A stretch of 64,000 bases of DNA, from positions 144,009 through 208,008 of the forward strand of contig NZ_JADNAT010000004.1 of the NCBI RefSeq assembly GCF_015550425.1. The letters run 5' to 3'. Position numbers and translations under genes: made by a program. This stretch comes from Clostridium sp. 1001275B_160808_H3 (GTDB lineage Bacteria; Bacillota; Clostridia; Clostridiales; Clostridiaceae). Below are positions 55,784 to 64,000 of the stretch, one piece after another (positions within the stretch are counted from its first letter, which is position 1; the number at the start of each line of letters is the position of its first letter). Below the pieces are notes generated by a model that searched no databases, was not told where the DNA came from, and saw nothing but the letters and a program-made list of their open reading frames with translations.

Positions 55784-56895
55784 TGAATATTAAAAATGAA
55801 TATACAAATTTATTTTTACAGTATGGATATTCTTTAACTGATATAGAAAAAAGATTAGATGATATTTACGAAACTATTTTTTATGATGAAGAAGAGAAAT
55901 TTTATCATATTCTAGATGAGAATACAGCTTGTTTTATTGATACTGGAAATAATGATGCAAGAACAGAAGGCATGTCCTATGCTATGATGATGTGTGTTCA
56001 AAGAGATATGAAAAAAGAATTTGATTCATTATGGAATTTTTCTAAAAAATATATGTACCTTGAAGAAGGTATCAATGCAGGGTACTTTGCATGGTCAGTA
56101 AGTCCAGAAGGAATTAAATATTCAGATGGACCAGCTCCCGATGGAGAAGAATATTTTGCAATGGCATTATTTTTTGCTTCTCATAGATGGGGAGATGGCG
56201 AAGGAATATATAATTACTCAAAGGAAGCAAAAGATTTATTATATACTTGTATTCATAAAGGTGAAAATAATGATGGATATCCTATGTGGGAGCCAAAAAA
56301 TAAATTAATAAAATTCGTTCCAGGGTGTAATTTTACAGATCCATCATATCACTTACCTCATTTTTATGAATTATTTTCCCTTTGGTGTTATGAAGAAGAT
56401 AAAGAGTTTTGGCAGGAAGCTGCAAAGAATAGTAGAGAGTATTTGAAAAAAGCATGCCATCCTGTTACTGGTTTAGCACCAGAATATGCTCATTATAATG
56501 GTGAGCCATTTAGAAGAGATAATAGAGAAAGATATTATAGTGATGCATATAGGGTTGCTGCTAATTTAGGTCTAGATTATGAATGGTTTAAAGCATCAGA
56601 GTGGGAAAGTGATTGTGCTGATAATATCCAAAGATTCTTTTGTGAAACAGTAAAAGGAAAAGAAGATTTAATATATGAAATAGATGGAACAATCATAAAT
56701 GAAAAAGCACTTCATCCAGTTGCTATTATTGCAACAAATGCAATGGCATCTTTAGCAAGTAAAGGTAAATATAAAAAAGAATGTGTAGATAAGTTTTGGA
56801 ATACTCCATTAAGAAATGGAGAAAGAAGATATTATGATAATTGTTTATATTTATTTGCCTTTTTAGCTTTAAGTGGAAATTATAAAATTTGGTGA
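55783..56895 (+). CDS. Reducing-end xylose-releasing exo-oligoxylanase, GH8
   Basis: A 370-residue enzyme that releases xylose from the reducing end of xylo-oligosaccharides. The proton donor Glu62 lies in ARTEGMSYAMMM, substrate residues in PAPDGEEYFAMAL (118-130) and the base candidate Asp254 in YYSDAYR. The pattern is close to Rex of bacilli rather than secreted GH8 xylanases, and there is no signal peptide. The ATG at 55783 overlaps the permease stop. Longer N-termini would read deep into the permease gene. Confidence 0.92.
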   Translation: MNIKNEYTNLFLQYGYSLTDIEKRLDDIYETIFYDEEEKFYHILDENTACFIDTGNNDARTEGMSYAMMMCVQRDMKKEFDSLWNFSKKYMYLEEGINAGYFAWSVSPEGIKYSDGPAPDGEEYFAMALFFASHRWGDGEGIYNYSKEAKDLLYTCIHKGENNDGYPMWEPKNKLIKFVPGCNFTDPSYHLPHFYELFSLWCYEEDKEFWQEAAKNSREYLKKACHPVTGLAPEYAHYNGEPFRRDNRERYYSDAYRVAANLGLDYEWFKASEWESDCADNIQRFFCETVKGKEDLIYEIDGTIINEKALHPVAIIATNAMASLASKGKYKKECVDKFWNTPLRNGERRYYDNCLYLFAFLALSGNYKIW

Positions 56896-56917
56896 TAAAT
56901 AAAAGTGAGGTTATGAA

Positions 56918-58465
56918 ATGAGCACATTAATGAAAAATCCAATACTAAAAGGATTTTATCCAGATCCATCAATATGCGTAGTTGGAGAGGATTTTTATCT
57001 TGTTAATTCTACTTTTGCTTATTTCCCTGGAGTTCCAATTTTTCATAGCAAGGATTTAGTCAATTGGAATCAAATAGGTAATGTACTTGATAGAAATTCG
57101 CAAGTAAACTTAAATAATATAGAGCATTCACAAGGAATTTATGCTCCTACAATACGTTATAACAAAGGGACATATTATTTAATAACAACTAATGTTACTC
57201 GTGGAGGAAATTTTATTGTAACTTCTCAAAATCCAAGTGGTCCATGGTCAGATCCACATATAATTGAGGGGGCAGAGGGAATTGATCCGAGTTTATTTTT
57301 TGATGAAGATGGAAGAGCCTATTATATTGGAACTAGACCTAATAGAGACGGTGTAAAATACAATGGTGACTGGTATATATGGATTCAAGAAATAGATTTA
57401 ATAAATATGAAGTTAGTTGGAGAAAGCCACGACGTGTGGAATGGGGCAATGAAAAATGTTATCTGGCCTGAAGGACCGCACTTATATAAAAAAGATGGAT
57501 ATTATTATTTAATGATAGCAGAAGGTGGAACAGGTCCAGATCATTGTATTACTATTGCAAGAAGTAAATTTATCTATGGAGAATATGAAAATAACCCTAG
57601 AAACCCAATAATTACTCATAGGCATTTAGGAAAAGATTATCCTATTAAACATGTTGGACATGGAGATTTAGTAAAAACAAAAGATGATGAATGGTTTATT
57701 GTAATGCTTGCTAGTAGACAAGTTGATGGGCACTGTAATATAGGAAGAGAAACATTTTTGGCTAAAGTAGATTGGGAAGATGGGTGGCCAATTATTAATA
57801 AAGGAAAAGGTATACTACAATTAGAGCAAGAAATTCCAACAAATGAATTTAAAATAGAAGATAAAGAAAAGTGTTATCATTTTTATGGAGATAAGTTAGA
57901 TCATAGATTTTTATTTTTAAGAAATCCAAGCAATAATTTATATTCTTTAACAGAACGAAAAGGTGCATTAAGACTATACTTAAAAGAAGAAAGTCTAAAT
58001 GATTTAGGAAATCTGGCATATATAGGAGTAAGACAAGAAGAGTATAAGTTTTTAGCATCAACAATGATTGAATTTGAACCTAAAAATGAACATGAAAGTG
58101 CAGGGTTAGCAATAATTCAAAGTAATAATTATAATTTGAGGTTTGAGTATTCTATAGTAAATAAAGATAAAGTACTTAGAATCATTGCACTTAAAGATGG
58201 GAAAGAAGAAGTAGCTAAGCAAGTTTTTTTAGACAGTGAGAATGTGTTTCTTAAAATCATTGGTAGAGACCTAAAATTAGATTTTTATTATAGCAACGAT
58301 GGCATTAAATATTATTTATTAGAAGAAGGCTTTGATATTAGATATTTAAGTACAGAAGTAGCAGGTGGGTTCGTTGGGTGTACTATAGGTATGTTTGCTA
58401 CAAGTAATGGAATTAAAAGCGAAAATTATGCTGATTTTTTATGGTTTGAATATAATAATATTTAA
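56918..58465 (+). CDS. Beta-xylosidase/arabinofuranosidase, GH43
   Basis: A 515-residue five-bladed propeller enzyme with a C-terminal beta-sandwich (about 310-515). The three carboxylates are visible: Asp16 (FYPDPS), Asp123 (GIDPSLFF) and Glu185 (WPEGPHLY). It matches cytoplasmic GH43 beta-xylosidases with the GH43_C2 domain. It likely trims xylose or arabinose from imported oligomers. GTGAGG precedes the ATG. Confidence 0.9.
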   Translation: MSTLMKNPILKGFYPDPSICVVGEDFYLVNSTFAYFPGVPIFHSKDLVNWNQIGNVLDRNSQVNLNNIEHSQGIYAPTIRYNKGTYYLITTNVTRGGNFIVTSQNPSGPWSDPHIIEGAEGIDPSLFFDEDGRAYYIGTRPNRDGVKYNGDWYIWIQEIDLINMKLVGESHDVWNGAMKNVIWPEGPHLYKKDGYYYLMIAEGGTGPDHCITIARSKFIYGEYENNPRNPIITHRHLGKDYPIKHVGHGDLVKTKDDEWFIVMLASRQVDGHCNIGRETFLAKVDWEDGWPIINKGKGILQLEQEIPTNEFKIEDKEKCYHFYGDKLDHRFLFLRNPSNNLYSLTERKGALRLYLKEESLNDLGNLAYIGVRQEEYKFLASTMIEFEPKNEHESAGLAIIQSNNYNLRFEYSIVNKDKVLRIIALKDGKEEVAKQVFLDSENVFLKIIGRDLKLDFYYSNDGIKYYLLEEGFDIRYLSTEVAGGFVGCTIGMFATSNGIKSENYADFLWFEYNNI

Positions 58466-58485
58466 TTATGAAAGGATATATAGAT

Positions 58486-60354
58486 ATGAATGATATTAGA
58501 TTATCTAGCATATTGAGCGATGGAATGGTTCTTCAGCGTGGAGATAAAACTAAAGTTTGTGGGAAAGCAGAGAAAAATATAAAAATAAAAATAGAGTTTT
58601 TAAATGAAATATATGAAACAATTTCAGATAATGAGGGAAATTGGTCAGTTTTATTAGGGCATTTGGAAGCTGGCGGCCCTTATAATATGACGATAAGAGG
58701 AAATGAAGAATTAATAATTAAAGATATTTTAATTGGAGATGTCTGGTTATGTAGTGGACAATCTAATATGGAATTGCAAATAGAAAGAATATTAGAACTA
58801 TATGAAGATGAAATATTGGAATATTCTAATAGTAATATAAGACAATTCTTTGCAAGTAAGAATTATAATTTTGAAGGACCACAAGAGGATTTAGAATATG
58901 GTTCTTGGAAAACTTTAAATCAAGAAACAGCACTAGAGTTTAGTGCTGTTGGATATTTTTTTGCAAAAGAATTATATGAAAGATACAAAGTACCTATAGG
59001 TTTAATTGCAACAGCGATTGGTGGAACTCCAATAGAATCGTGGATTAGTGAAGAAAGCTTAAAAAATTTAAATAGATTTGATGAAATAATTTCAAATTGC
59101 AAAAATAAACAGTATGTATTAAGTAAGCAAAAAGATGATGATGAGAGAATTAATGCGTGGTACAAGGATTTAGATTTAAATGATAATGGATTAATAGATA
59201 AATGGTATTCAAAAGATATGAATGATTCATTATGGGAAGAGTTTGTTATTCCAGGTATGTGGAGAGATACCTCTTTAGATAAAGTAAATGGAGCAGTTTG
59301 GTTTAGAAAAGAATTCTTTTTACCTAAGCATTTAAGCAATTGTGATTCTAAACTATATCTAGGAACTATCATAGATAGTGATCAAGTATATATAAATGGA
59401 GTATTAGTTGGTAGAACAGAGTACAGATATCCTCCTAGAAAATATTTAATAAATAATGAAGTGCTTAAAGAAGGAAAAAATGTTATATCCATAAGAGCCA
59501 TAAGCAATACAGGTATAGGAGGTTTTATAAAAGATAAACCTTATAAACTAGTATTTGATCATGAAGAAATTGACTTATCTGGTGGATGGAAATATAAAAT
59601 AGGATGTGAAATGAATAGTATTTCTGATAGAACTCATTTTGAATATATGCCTATAGGATTATATAATTCGATTATTCATCCTTTAAAGAATTATGCAATA
59701 GCTGGTGCAATATGGTACCAAGGAGAGTCAAATACAGGGTATCCAGATGATTATGAAGAGTTATTTGAAATACTAGTTAAAGAATGGAGAAATAATTGGA
59801 ATATAGGTGATTTCTCATTTTTATATGTGCAACTTGCAAATTATTCTGAGCCGTCGGATGTTGGAAAACACGATGATTGGGCAAGGTTAAGAGAAGCACA
59901 AAGAAGATCCCTAAAAATAAAAAATACTGGAATGGCTGTTTCAATAGATATTGGAGAAAATAATGAGCTACATCCATTTAATAAAAAAGAAGTAGCTAGA
60001 AGATTAGCATTATTAGCAATTAACAAATTATATGGGGAAGATATAGTATGTAATGGCCCTTTATATAAGGAAAAAAAGTTAAATGGAAATAAAATAAATA
60101 TATATTTTAATAATGATGGAAGTCAGTTATTAAATTTAAAGGGTGATTTGAAGAACTTTGAAATATGTGGAGAAGATAAAAGATATTACAAAGCAAATGC
60201 TGATATAAAAGGAGATTATATAGAGGTTTGGAGTAAAGCGGTGTATGAACCTAAAGATGTAAGATATGCATGGGAAAATGGGCCGGATAATGTAAATCTA
60301 TATAATAAAGATGGATTACCAGCATCACCATTTACTACAGAAAATAACTATTAA
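58486..60354 (+). CDS. SGNH/SASA-type acetylesterase, probably acetyl-xylo-oligosaccharide
   Basis: A 622-residue protein like sialate O-acetylesterases and acetylxylan esterases. The nucleophile Ser93 is in CSGQSNMELQ, WYQGESN (410-416) is the block with the oxyanion Asn, and the base His496 is in LHP. Between them (about 240-370) is an inserted beta-sandwich of galactose-binding type (WFRKEFFLP, VYINGVLVG). With no signal peptide it should deacetylate imported xylo-oligosaccharides. The ATG at 58486 with AAAGGA upstream is chosen; an ATG at 58468 is possible. Confidence 0.85.
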   Translation: MNDIRLSSILSDGMVLQRGDKTKVCGKAEKNIKIKIEFLNEIYETISDNEGNWSVLLGHLEAGGPYNMTIRGNEELIIKDILIGDVWLCSGQSNMELQIERILELYEDEILEYSNSNIRQFFASKNYNFEGPQEDLEYGSWKTLNQETALEFSAVGYFFAKELYERYKVPIGLIATAIGGTPIESWISEESLKNLNRFDEIISNCKNKQYVLSKQKDDDERINAWYKDLDLNDNGLIDKWYSKDMNDSLWEEFVIPGMWRDTSLDKVNGAVWFRKEFFLPKHLSNCDSKLYLGTIIDSDQVYINGVLVGRTEYRYPPRKYLINNEVLKEGKNVISIRAISNTGIGGFIKDKPYKLVFDHEEIDLSGGWKYKIGCEMNSISDRTHFEYMPIGLYNSIIHPLKNYAIAGAIWYQGESNTGYPDDYEELFEILVKEWRNNWNIGDFSFLYVQLANYSEPSDVGKHDDWARLREAQRRSLKIKNTGMAVSIDIGENNELHPFNKKEVARRLALLAINKLYGEDIVCNGPLYKEKKLNGNKINIYFNNDGSQLLNLKGDLKNFEICGEDKRYYKANADIKGDYIEVWSKAVYEPKDVRYAWENGPDNVNLYNKDGLPASPFTTENNY

Positions 60355-60426
60355 TTATTTATTTATATTATAATAGTATTAAGAAATATTTACTTATAAA
60401 TTTTTGCAATGGTAAAGGGTACGGGG

Positions 60427-62196
60427 ATGAAAGTTAAAAACTTTTTTAATTATTGTAGTATAAAATCTAAGTTATTAATTATATATATTTTTTGTGTATT
60501 AATTCCTGTTATTATTACTAATAGTTTAATGTTATATACAGTTAGGAATAATGAAGAGAAGGAGCAGAAAATTAATATTGATCATGTAATCGATAGAGTA
60601 ACTTATAATTTAAATGGTGTTATAGCAGAATGTATGATGCTTAGTAATCATATAAATTCGGATGAAGATTTAAATACTATAATATCAACTGAATATAAGT
60701 TACCAGTCGATTACTATGATAAATATTTTGATCTTTTAAGAAATACGGCAATAAAGGATTATTATAATCCTCAACATATATATAGAATTAATATTTATGT
60801 TGAAAATGATAGTATCATTAATAGTGCAAATATTTTTAAACTTTCATCAGAAGTAAAAAATAAAGAATGGTACAAACAGTATAGAAATAATAATGAAAGT
60901 ACAACTATTACAGTTGAATATGATGCAGATAGAAAATTATTTGCAGATAATAGCCCCTGTAGAAATATAAGTGTTGTAAGAAAGTTAGATTATTTCAAAG
61001 ATGGAAGAGAAAAAATAGTAAAAATAGATATAAATTATGATGCTTTACTAGGTAATATATTAAACGAGCAAATGAATGAAGGTTTATATATAGTAAATAA
61101 TGATTTAATACTATTATCTAATAAAGGAATATATTCTCCAAAAGAAGATTTCAAAAAAATGGGTATAATAAATGCAAGTGATATTTTAGTACATGAAAAA
61201 TTAAAATTAAGTGAATCAAAAAATGATTGGAAAATAATTTTTACTGAAGAAGATGAATCTATATTCATAAACTTAAAAGATTCAGGAAAATTATTTATTA
61301 GCTTAATTATATTTAATTTAGTATTGCCAACTATAATAATCAGTTTAATATCAAAATCATTAGGAAATAGAGTTAAATTGATAAATACTTATTTAGGTAA
61401 AGTGAAAAATGAAGAGTTTTACGTAATAGATAGTGTTGAAGGAAACGATGAAATTGGAAGCTTAATAAAAAGTTATAACTTAATGGTTTTGAAAATTAAG
61501 GAGTTAATTGAAGTAGTTTTTAAAGAAGATGCGGAGAAAAAGATTCTACAATTAGCTAAAAAGCAAGCTGAACTTAATGCATTGCAAAGTCAAATTAATC
61601 CTCATTTTATGTTTAATACTTTAGAAACGATAAGAATGAGAAGCCTTATAAAAAAGGAAGATGAAACTGCAGAGATAATTGAGAAGCTTTCTATGCTTCT
61701 TAGAAGAACGATAAATTGGGGTAATGATAATATTACAATTGAAGAAGAAATGATGTTTGTTAATAACTATATTGACATTCAAAGATATAGATTTGGAGAA
61801 AAGTTATCCTATAATTGCTATATTATGGAGGATTGTAAGAAATATAAAATACCAAAGTTATCATTATTAACATTTGTTGAGAATTCATGTGTTCATGGAA
61901 TAGAGAGAATATCTTATAATGCAGGTGTTAGTGTTTCTATTTTTAAAGACGAGAAATATCTATACATGGAAATTTCTGATACTGGCGAGGGAATGTCTGA
62001 AGATTTATTACAAAGAATAAGAAAACGTATAGAAGAATTTAAATTTGATTTATTAAGTGAAGAAAAGAGTATAGGTATTTTTAATGCATATATGAGAATG
62101 AAAATGTACTTTAATAATAACATGTATTTTGAGATAGAGAGTGCAGAGCAAGAAGGAACAGATATTACAATAAAGATATCTATGGAGGAATTTTGA
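60427..62196 (+). CDS. Sensor histidine kinase, YesM type
   Basis: A 589-residue kinase with membrane helix 1 (about 16-38), an extracellular sensing region (39-288), helix 2 (about 289-310), HAMP (about 311-362), and the His_kinase box QINPHFMFNTLE (phospho-His393). The N-box is FVENSCVHGIE and the G-box SDTGEGM. This group responds to extracellular oligosaccharides or to their binding proteins. It forms a pair with the AraC-type regulator 16 nt downstream and probably induces the xylan cluster. The ATG at 60427 has AAAGGG upstream. Confidence 0.9.
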   Translation: MKVKNFFNYCSIKSKLLIIYIFCVLIPVIITNSLMLYTVRNNEEKEQKINIDHVIDRVTYNLNGVIAECMMLSNHINSDEDLNTIISTEYKLPVDYYDKYFDLLRNTAIKDYYNPQHIYRINIYVENDSIINSANIFKLSSEVKNKEWYKQYRNNNESTTITVEYDADRKLFADNSPCRNISVVRKLDYFKDGREKIVKIDINYDALLGNILNEQMNEGLYIVNNDLILLSNKGIYSPKEDFKKMGIINASDILVHEKLKLSESKNDWKIIFTEEDESIFINLKDSGKLFISLIIFNLVLPTIIISLISKSLGNRVKLINTYLGKVKNEEFYVIDSVEGNDEIGSLIKSYNLMVLKIKELIEVVFKEDAEKKILQLAKKQAELNALQSQINPHFMFNTLETIRMRSLIKKEDETAEIIEKLSMLLRRTINWGNDNITIEEEMMFVNNYIDIQRYRFGEKLSYNCYIMEDCKKYKIPKLSLLTFVENSCVHGIERISYNAGVSVSIFKDEKYLYMEISDTGEGMSEDLLQRIRKRIEEFKFDLLSEEKSIGIFNAYMRMKMYFNNNMYFEIESAEQEGTDITIKISMEEF

Positions 62197-62212
62197 AGAG
62201 GAGAGAAAATTT

Positions 62213-63802
62213 ATGATTAAAACTTTAATAGTAGATGATGAACCATTTATAAGGCAAGGGCTACGGGTTTTAATTGATTGGTCAAAATATGGATATGAAG
62301 TTGTAGATGAATCTGAAAATGGATTAAATGCTATAGAAAAAATAAAAGAAAAAGAAATAGATTTAGTAATTACAGATATAAAGATGCCTAAAATGGACGG
62401 GCTTGAACTTATAGAGTATGTCTCTAAAAATATAAAGAGAGAAATAAATTTTATAGTTTTAAGTGGATTTTGCGAGTTTGAATATGCTAGAAAAGCAATA
62501 AAATATAATGTAGAGGATTATATTTTAAAGCCAATACAAAGAGACGAGCTTATAAATTCTTTAGGGAAGATAAGGGAAAGATATGTTAGGATACTTCTTG
62601 AAAAAGAAGAAAAAGAAAATAATGAAAAGCTTATTTATGATAAATATATAAGTGAGTTAATTGCAGGAAGATATGATAAGAATAGTTTGAATTATATAAA
62701 GAAAAGATTTAATCCTCGAAGTGAGCTTAGATATATAAATATAGAAGTTAACTATAATTATGGTAAGTATTTAAACATTTCACATGAAGAAAAGAGACTT
62801 GGACAACATAACTTATATAAAAGAGTTAAAGAGTGGCTAGGTAAGGATTGTTATAATGTTATATTTGATGTAACGAATGAAAAGGATTGTTATGATATTG
62901 GATTAATTTATGAGAATAGATTATCGAGAGAAAAATGTATTACTGAGAAAGAATATATAGCAGAGTTTATAAATTATATAAAAGACAGGTATAAGTACGA
63001 TTTTTTCATTTATATAGGACAAAAGGTTAAAAATATTGAAGAACTTGAAATATCATATAAATCATCCATTATAGCAAAAATGTTATCTAATTTTTCAATG
63101 GATAATAAAATATTATATTATGATGATGTGATGAATAATCCGAAAACGTATACTATTGAAAAAAGATACATGGATGATTTAATTAAAGCAATTGAAGAAA
63201 ACGATACAGAAGAAATTATGAGTTGCATAGATAAGTTTTACAATAGTTTTAAAAATCATTTTATAGACTTAGAGATGATAACAATTAATATTAATTATTT
63301 ATTATTTAACCTTATAAATATAGCAAAAAACATTGATGAAAATGTTGATCAAGAAAAGATAGTTCAATATATAAGTCTAGGAGTATTTAAGGAAAATATG
63401 AGTAGGGGAAGTGCTAAGCACTTAAAGAAGTTTTCATTAGAATTTTCGAATTATTTAGTTCAACTTAGACAAAGTAATTCTCAAGGAATATTAGATCATA
63501 TAAATAAGGAAATATCAGAGCATTATATGGAAAAGTTAAGCTTAAAATCATTAGGCGAAAAATATTATATTAACAGTGCGTATTTAGGACAAGTATTTAA
63601 AAAGCAATATAACATGTCATTTAAGGATTATTTAAATTCATATAGAGTTGATGTAGCAGAAGAGCTATTAATAAATAGTAATGAGAAGATATATAAAATT
63701 GCAGAACAAGTAGGATATAACAATACAGATTATTTTATAAATAAATTTGTACAATTGAAAGGAAAGACCCCATTACAGTATAGAAAAAAGAATAAAGCTT
63801 AA
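62213..63802 (+). CDS. Response regulator, YesN/AraC type
   Basis: A 529-residue regulator with a receiver domain (1-120; Asp55 in VITDIKMPKMDG, VDDE at 8-11), a long middle region (about 130-420) of unknown fold and a C-terminal AraC HTH (about 425-527; ISEHYMEKLSLKSLGEKY and IAEQVGYNNTDYFI). It should be phosphorylated by the YesM kinase and activate the xylan genes. It precedes the GH3 gene, and no regulator of LacI or XylR type is present. Confidence 0.92.
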   Translation: MIKTLIVDDEPFIRQGLRVLIDWSKYGYEVVDESENGLNAIEKIKEKEIDLVITDIKMPKMDGLELIEYVSKNIKREINFIVLSGFCEFEYARKAIKYNVEDYILKPIQRDELINSLGKIRERYVRILLEKEEKENNEKLIYDKYISELIAGRYDKNSLNYIKKRFNPRSELRYINIEVNYNYGKYLNISHEEKRLGQHNLYKRVKEWLGKDCYNVIFDVTNEKDCYDIGLIYENRLSREKCITEKEYIAEFINYIKDRYKYDFFIYIGQKVKNIEELEISYKSSIIAKMLSNFSMDNKILYYDDVMNNPKTYTIEKRYMDDLIKAIEENDTEEIMSCIDKFYNSFKNHFIDLEMITININYLLFNLINIAKNIDENVDQEKIVQYISLGVFKENMSRGSAKHLKKFSLEFSNYLVQLRQSNSQGILDHINKEISEHYMEKLSLKSLGEKYYINSAYLGQVFKKQYNMSFKDYLNSYRVDVAEELLINSNEKIYKIAEQVGYNNTDYFINKFVQLKGKTPLQYRKKNKA

Positions 63803-63881
63803 ATAATAGTTACTAAGAAAATTTAGTTGGAAATTAAAATTTCACTTTAAAGGAATTATATTAAATAATAGGAGATCTGGT

Positions 63882-64000
63882 ATGAATAAAGGTAATAGAA
63901 TTACTCATAAAGAGGCCTTAGAAAAAGCAAAAGAATTAGTATCAAAAATGACATTACAAGAAAAGGCATCACAATTAACATATAATGCAGCACCAATAGA
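63882..64000 (+). CDS. Start of a GH3 beta-xylosidase/glucosidase (partial)
   Basis: The gene runs off the right edge. The 39 visible codons begin MNKGNRITHKEAL and contain LVSKMTLQEKASQL, the conserved N-terminal segment of GH3 enzymes of the beta-xylosidase type. ATAGGAGA precedes the ATG. The context (GH67, GH8, GH43, esterase) supports a role on xylo-oligosaccharides. Specificity cannot be judged from this part. Confidence 0.8.
   Translation, partial: MNKGNRITHKEALEKAKELVSKMTLQEKASQLTYNAAPI

Noticed and set aside
58920..59372. 150-codon minus-strand frame inside the esterase gene
   Set aside because: Opposite to a well-supported SGNH esterase with all catalytic blocks; no ribosome site.

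Overview
This window is very AT-rich with compact, mostly operonic genes, AGA-dominated arginine codons and strong AGGAGG-type ribosome sites. The type II fatty acid operon runs fabH-acpP-fabK-fabD-fabG-fabF-accB-fabZ-accC-accD-accA, an order I associate with Clostridium sensu stricto. The BglG/LicT antitermination system, meso-diaminopimelate dehydrogenase, a clostridial-type flavin thioredoxin reductase and xylan-oligosaccharide genes fit an anaerobic, saccharolytic Clostridium. No species is claimed. No rRNA, tRNA, CRISPR, phage or transposase gene was seen.

Layout. 1-8.5 kb: housekeeping and conserved singletons (tail of a YprB-like nuclease, a secreted ComEC-like metallo-hydrolase, PlsC, an unusual HPr-kinase/PEPCK-like P-loop protein, a DUF378 protein, an Lrp regulator, a PHP protein, gamma-carbonic anhydrase, CvfB). 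8.7-18.1 kb: a polar amino acid ABC importer, a P2-type calcium ATPase, YaaR, an ABC exporter, and a thioredoxin/thioredoxin reductase pair behind a CsoR/CstR-like operator. 18.3-22.5 kb: an oleate hydratase with an N-terminal membrane anchor, a VanW protein and a FabK-like flavin oxidoreductase. 23.1-32.2 kb: the full fatty acid synthesis operon. It shares a palindromic operator motif with the divergent FabK-like gene, so the two are probably co-regulated.

32.3-38.5 kb: an LprI-like lipoprotein, dCMP deaminase, and a beta-glucoside locus (licT, PTS IIBCA, 6-phospho-beta-glucosidase) with two RAT/terminator switches. 38.6-49.7 kb: a truncated response-regulator remnant, a TatD hydrolase, a TPP-riboswitch-controlled thiamine/pyrimidine ABC importer, ddh followed by a 5'-nucleotidase remnant, a deoxynucleoside kinase, an HD protein coupled to a short leader ORF, and two MFS exporters.

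49.9-64 kb: a xylan side-chain and oligosaccharide cluster: GH67 alpha-glucuronidase, lipoprotein binding protein and two permeases, GH8 exo-oligoxylanase, GH43, an SGNH/SASA acetylesterase, a YesM/YesN-type two-component system, and the start of a GH3 enzyme. The enzymes lack signal peptides. The picture is import of acetylated, glucuronosylated xylo-oligosaccharides and their complete digestion in the cytoplasm, with catabolite repression through a cre site before the binding-protein gene.

The most unusual structural signal is a family of intergenic elements at about 11.4, 20.1 and 21.3 kb, with a similarly shaped one at 32.2 kb. Each has an outer inverted repeat enclosing two inner hairpins. 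The first three also carry a 7-bp tandem tail at the same end. Three of the four lie between convergent genes.
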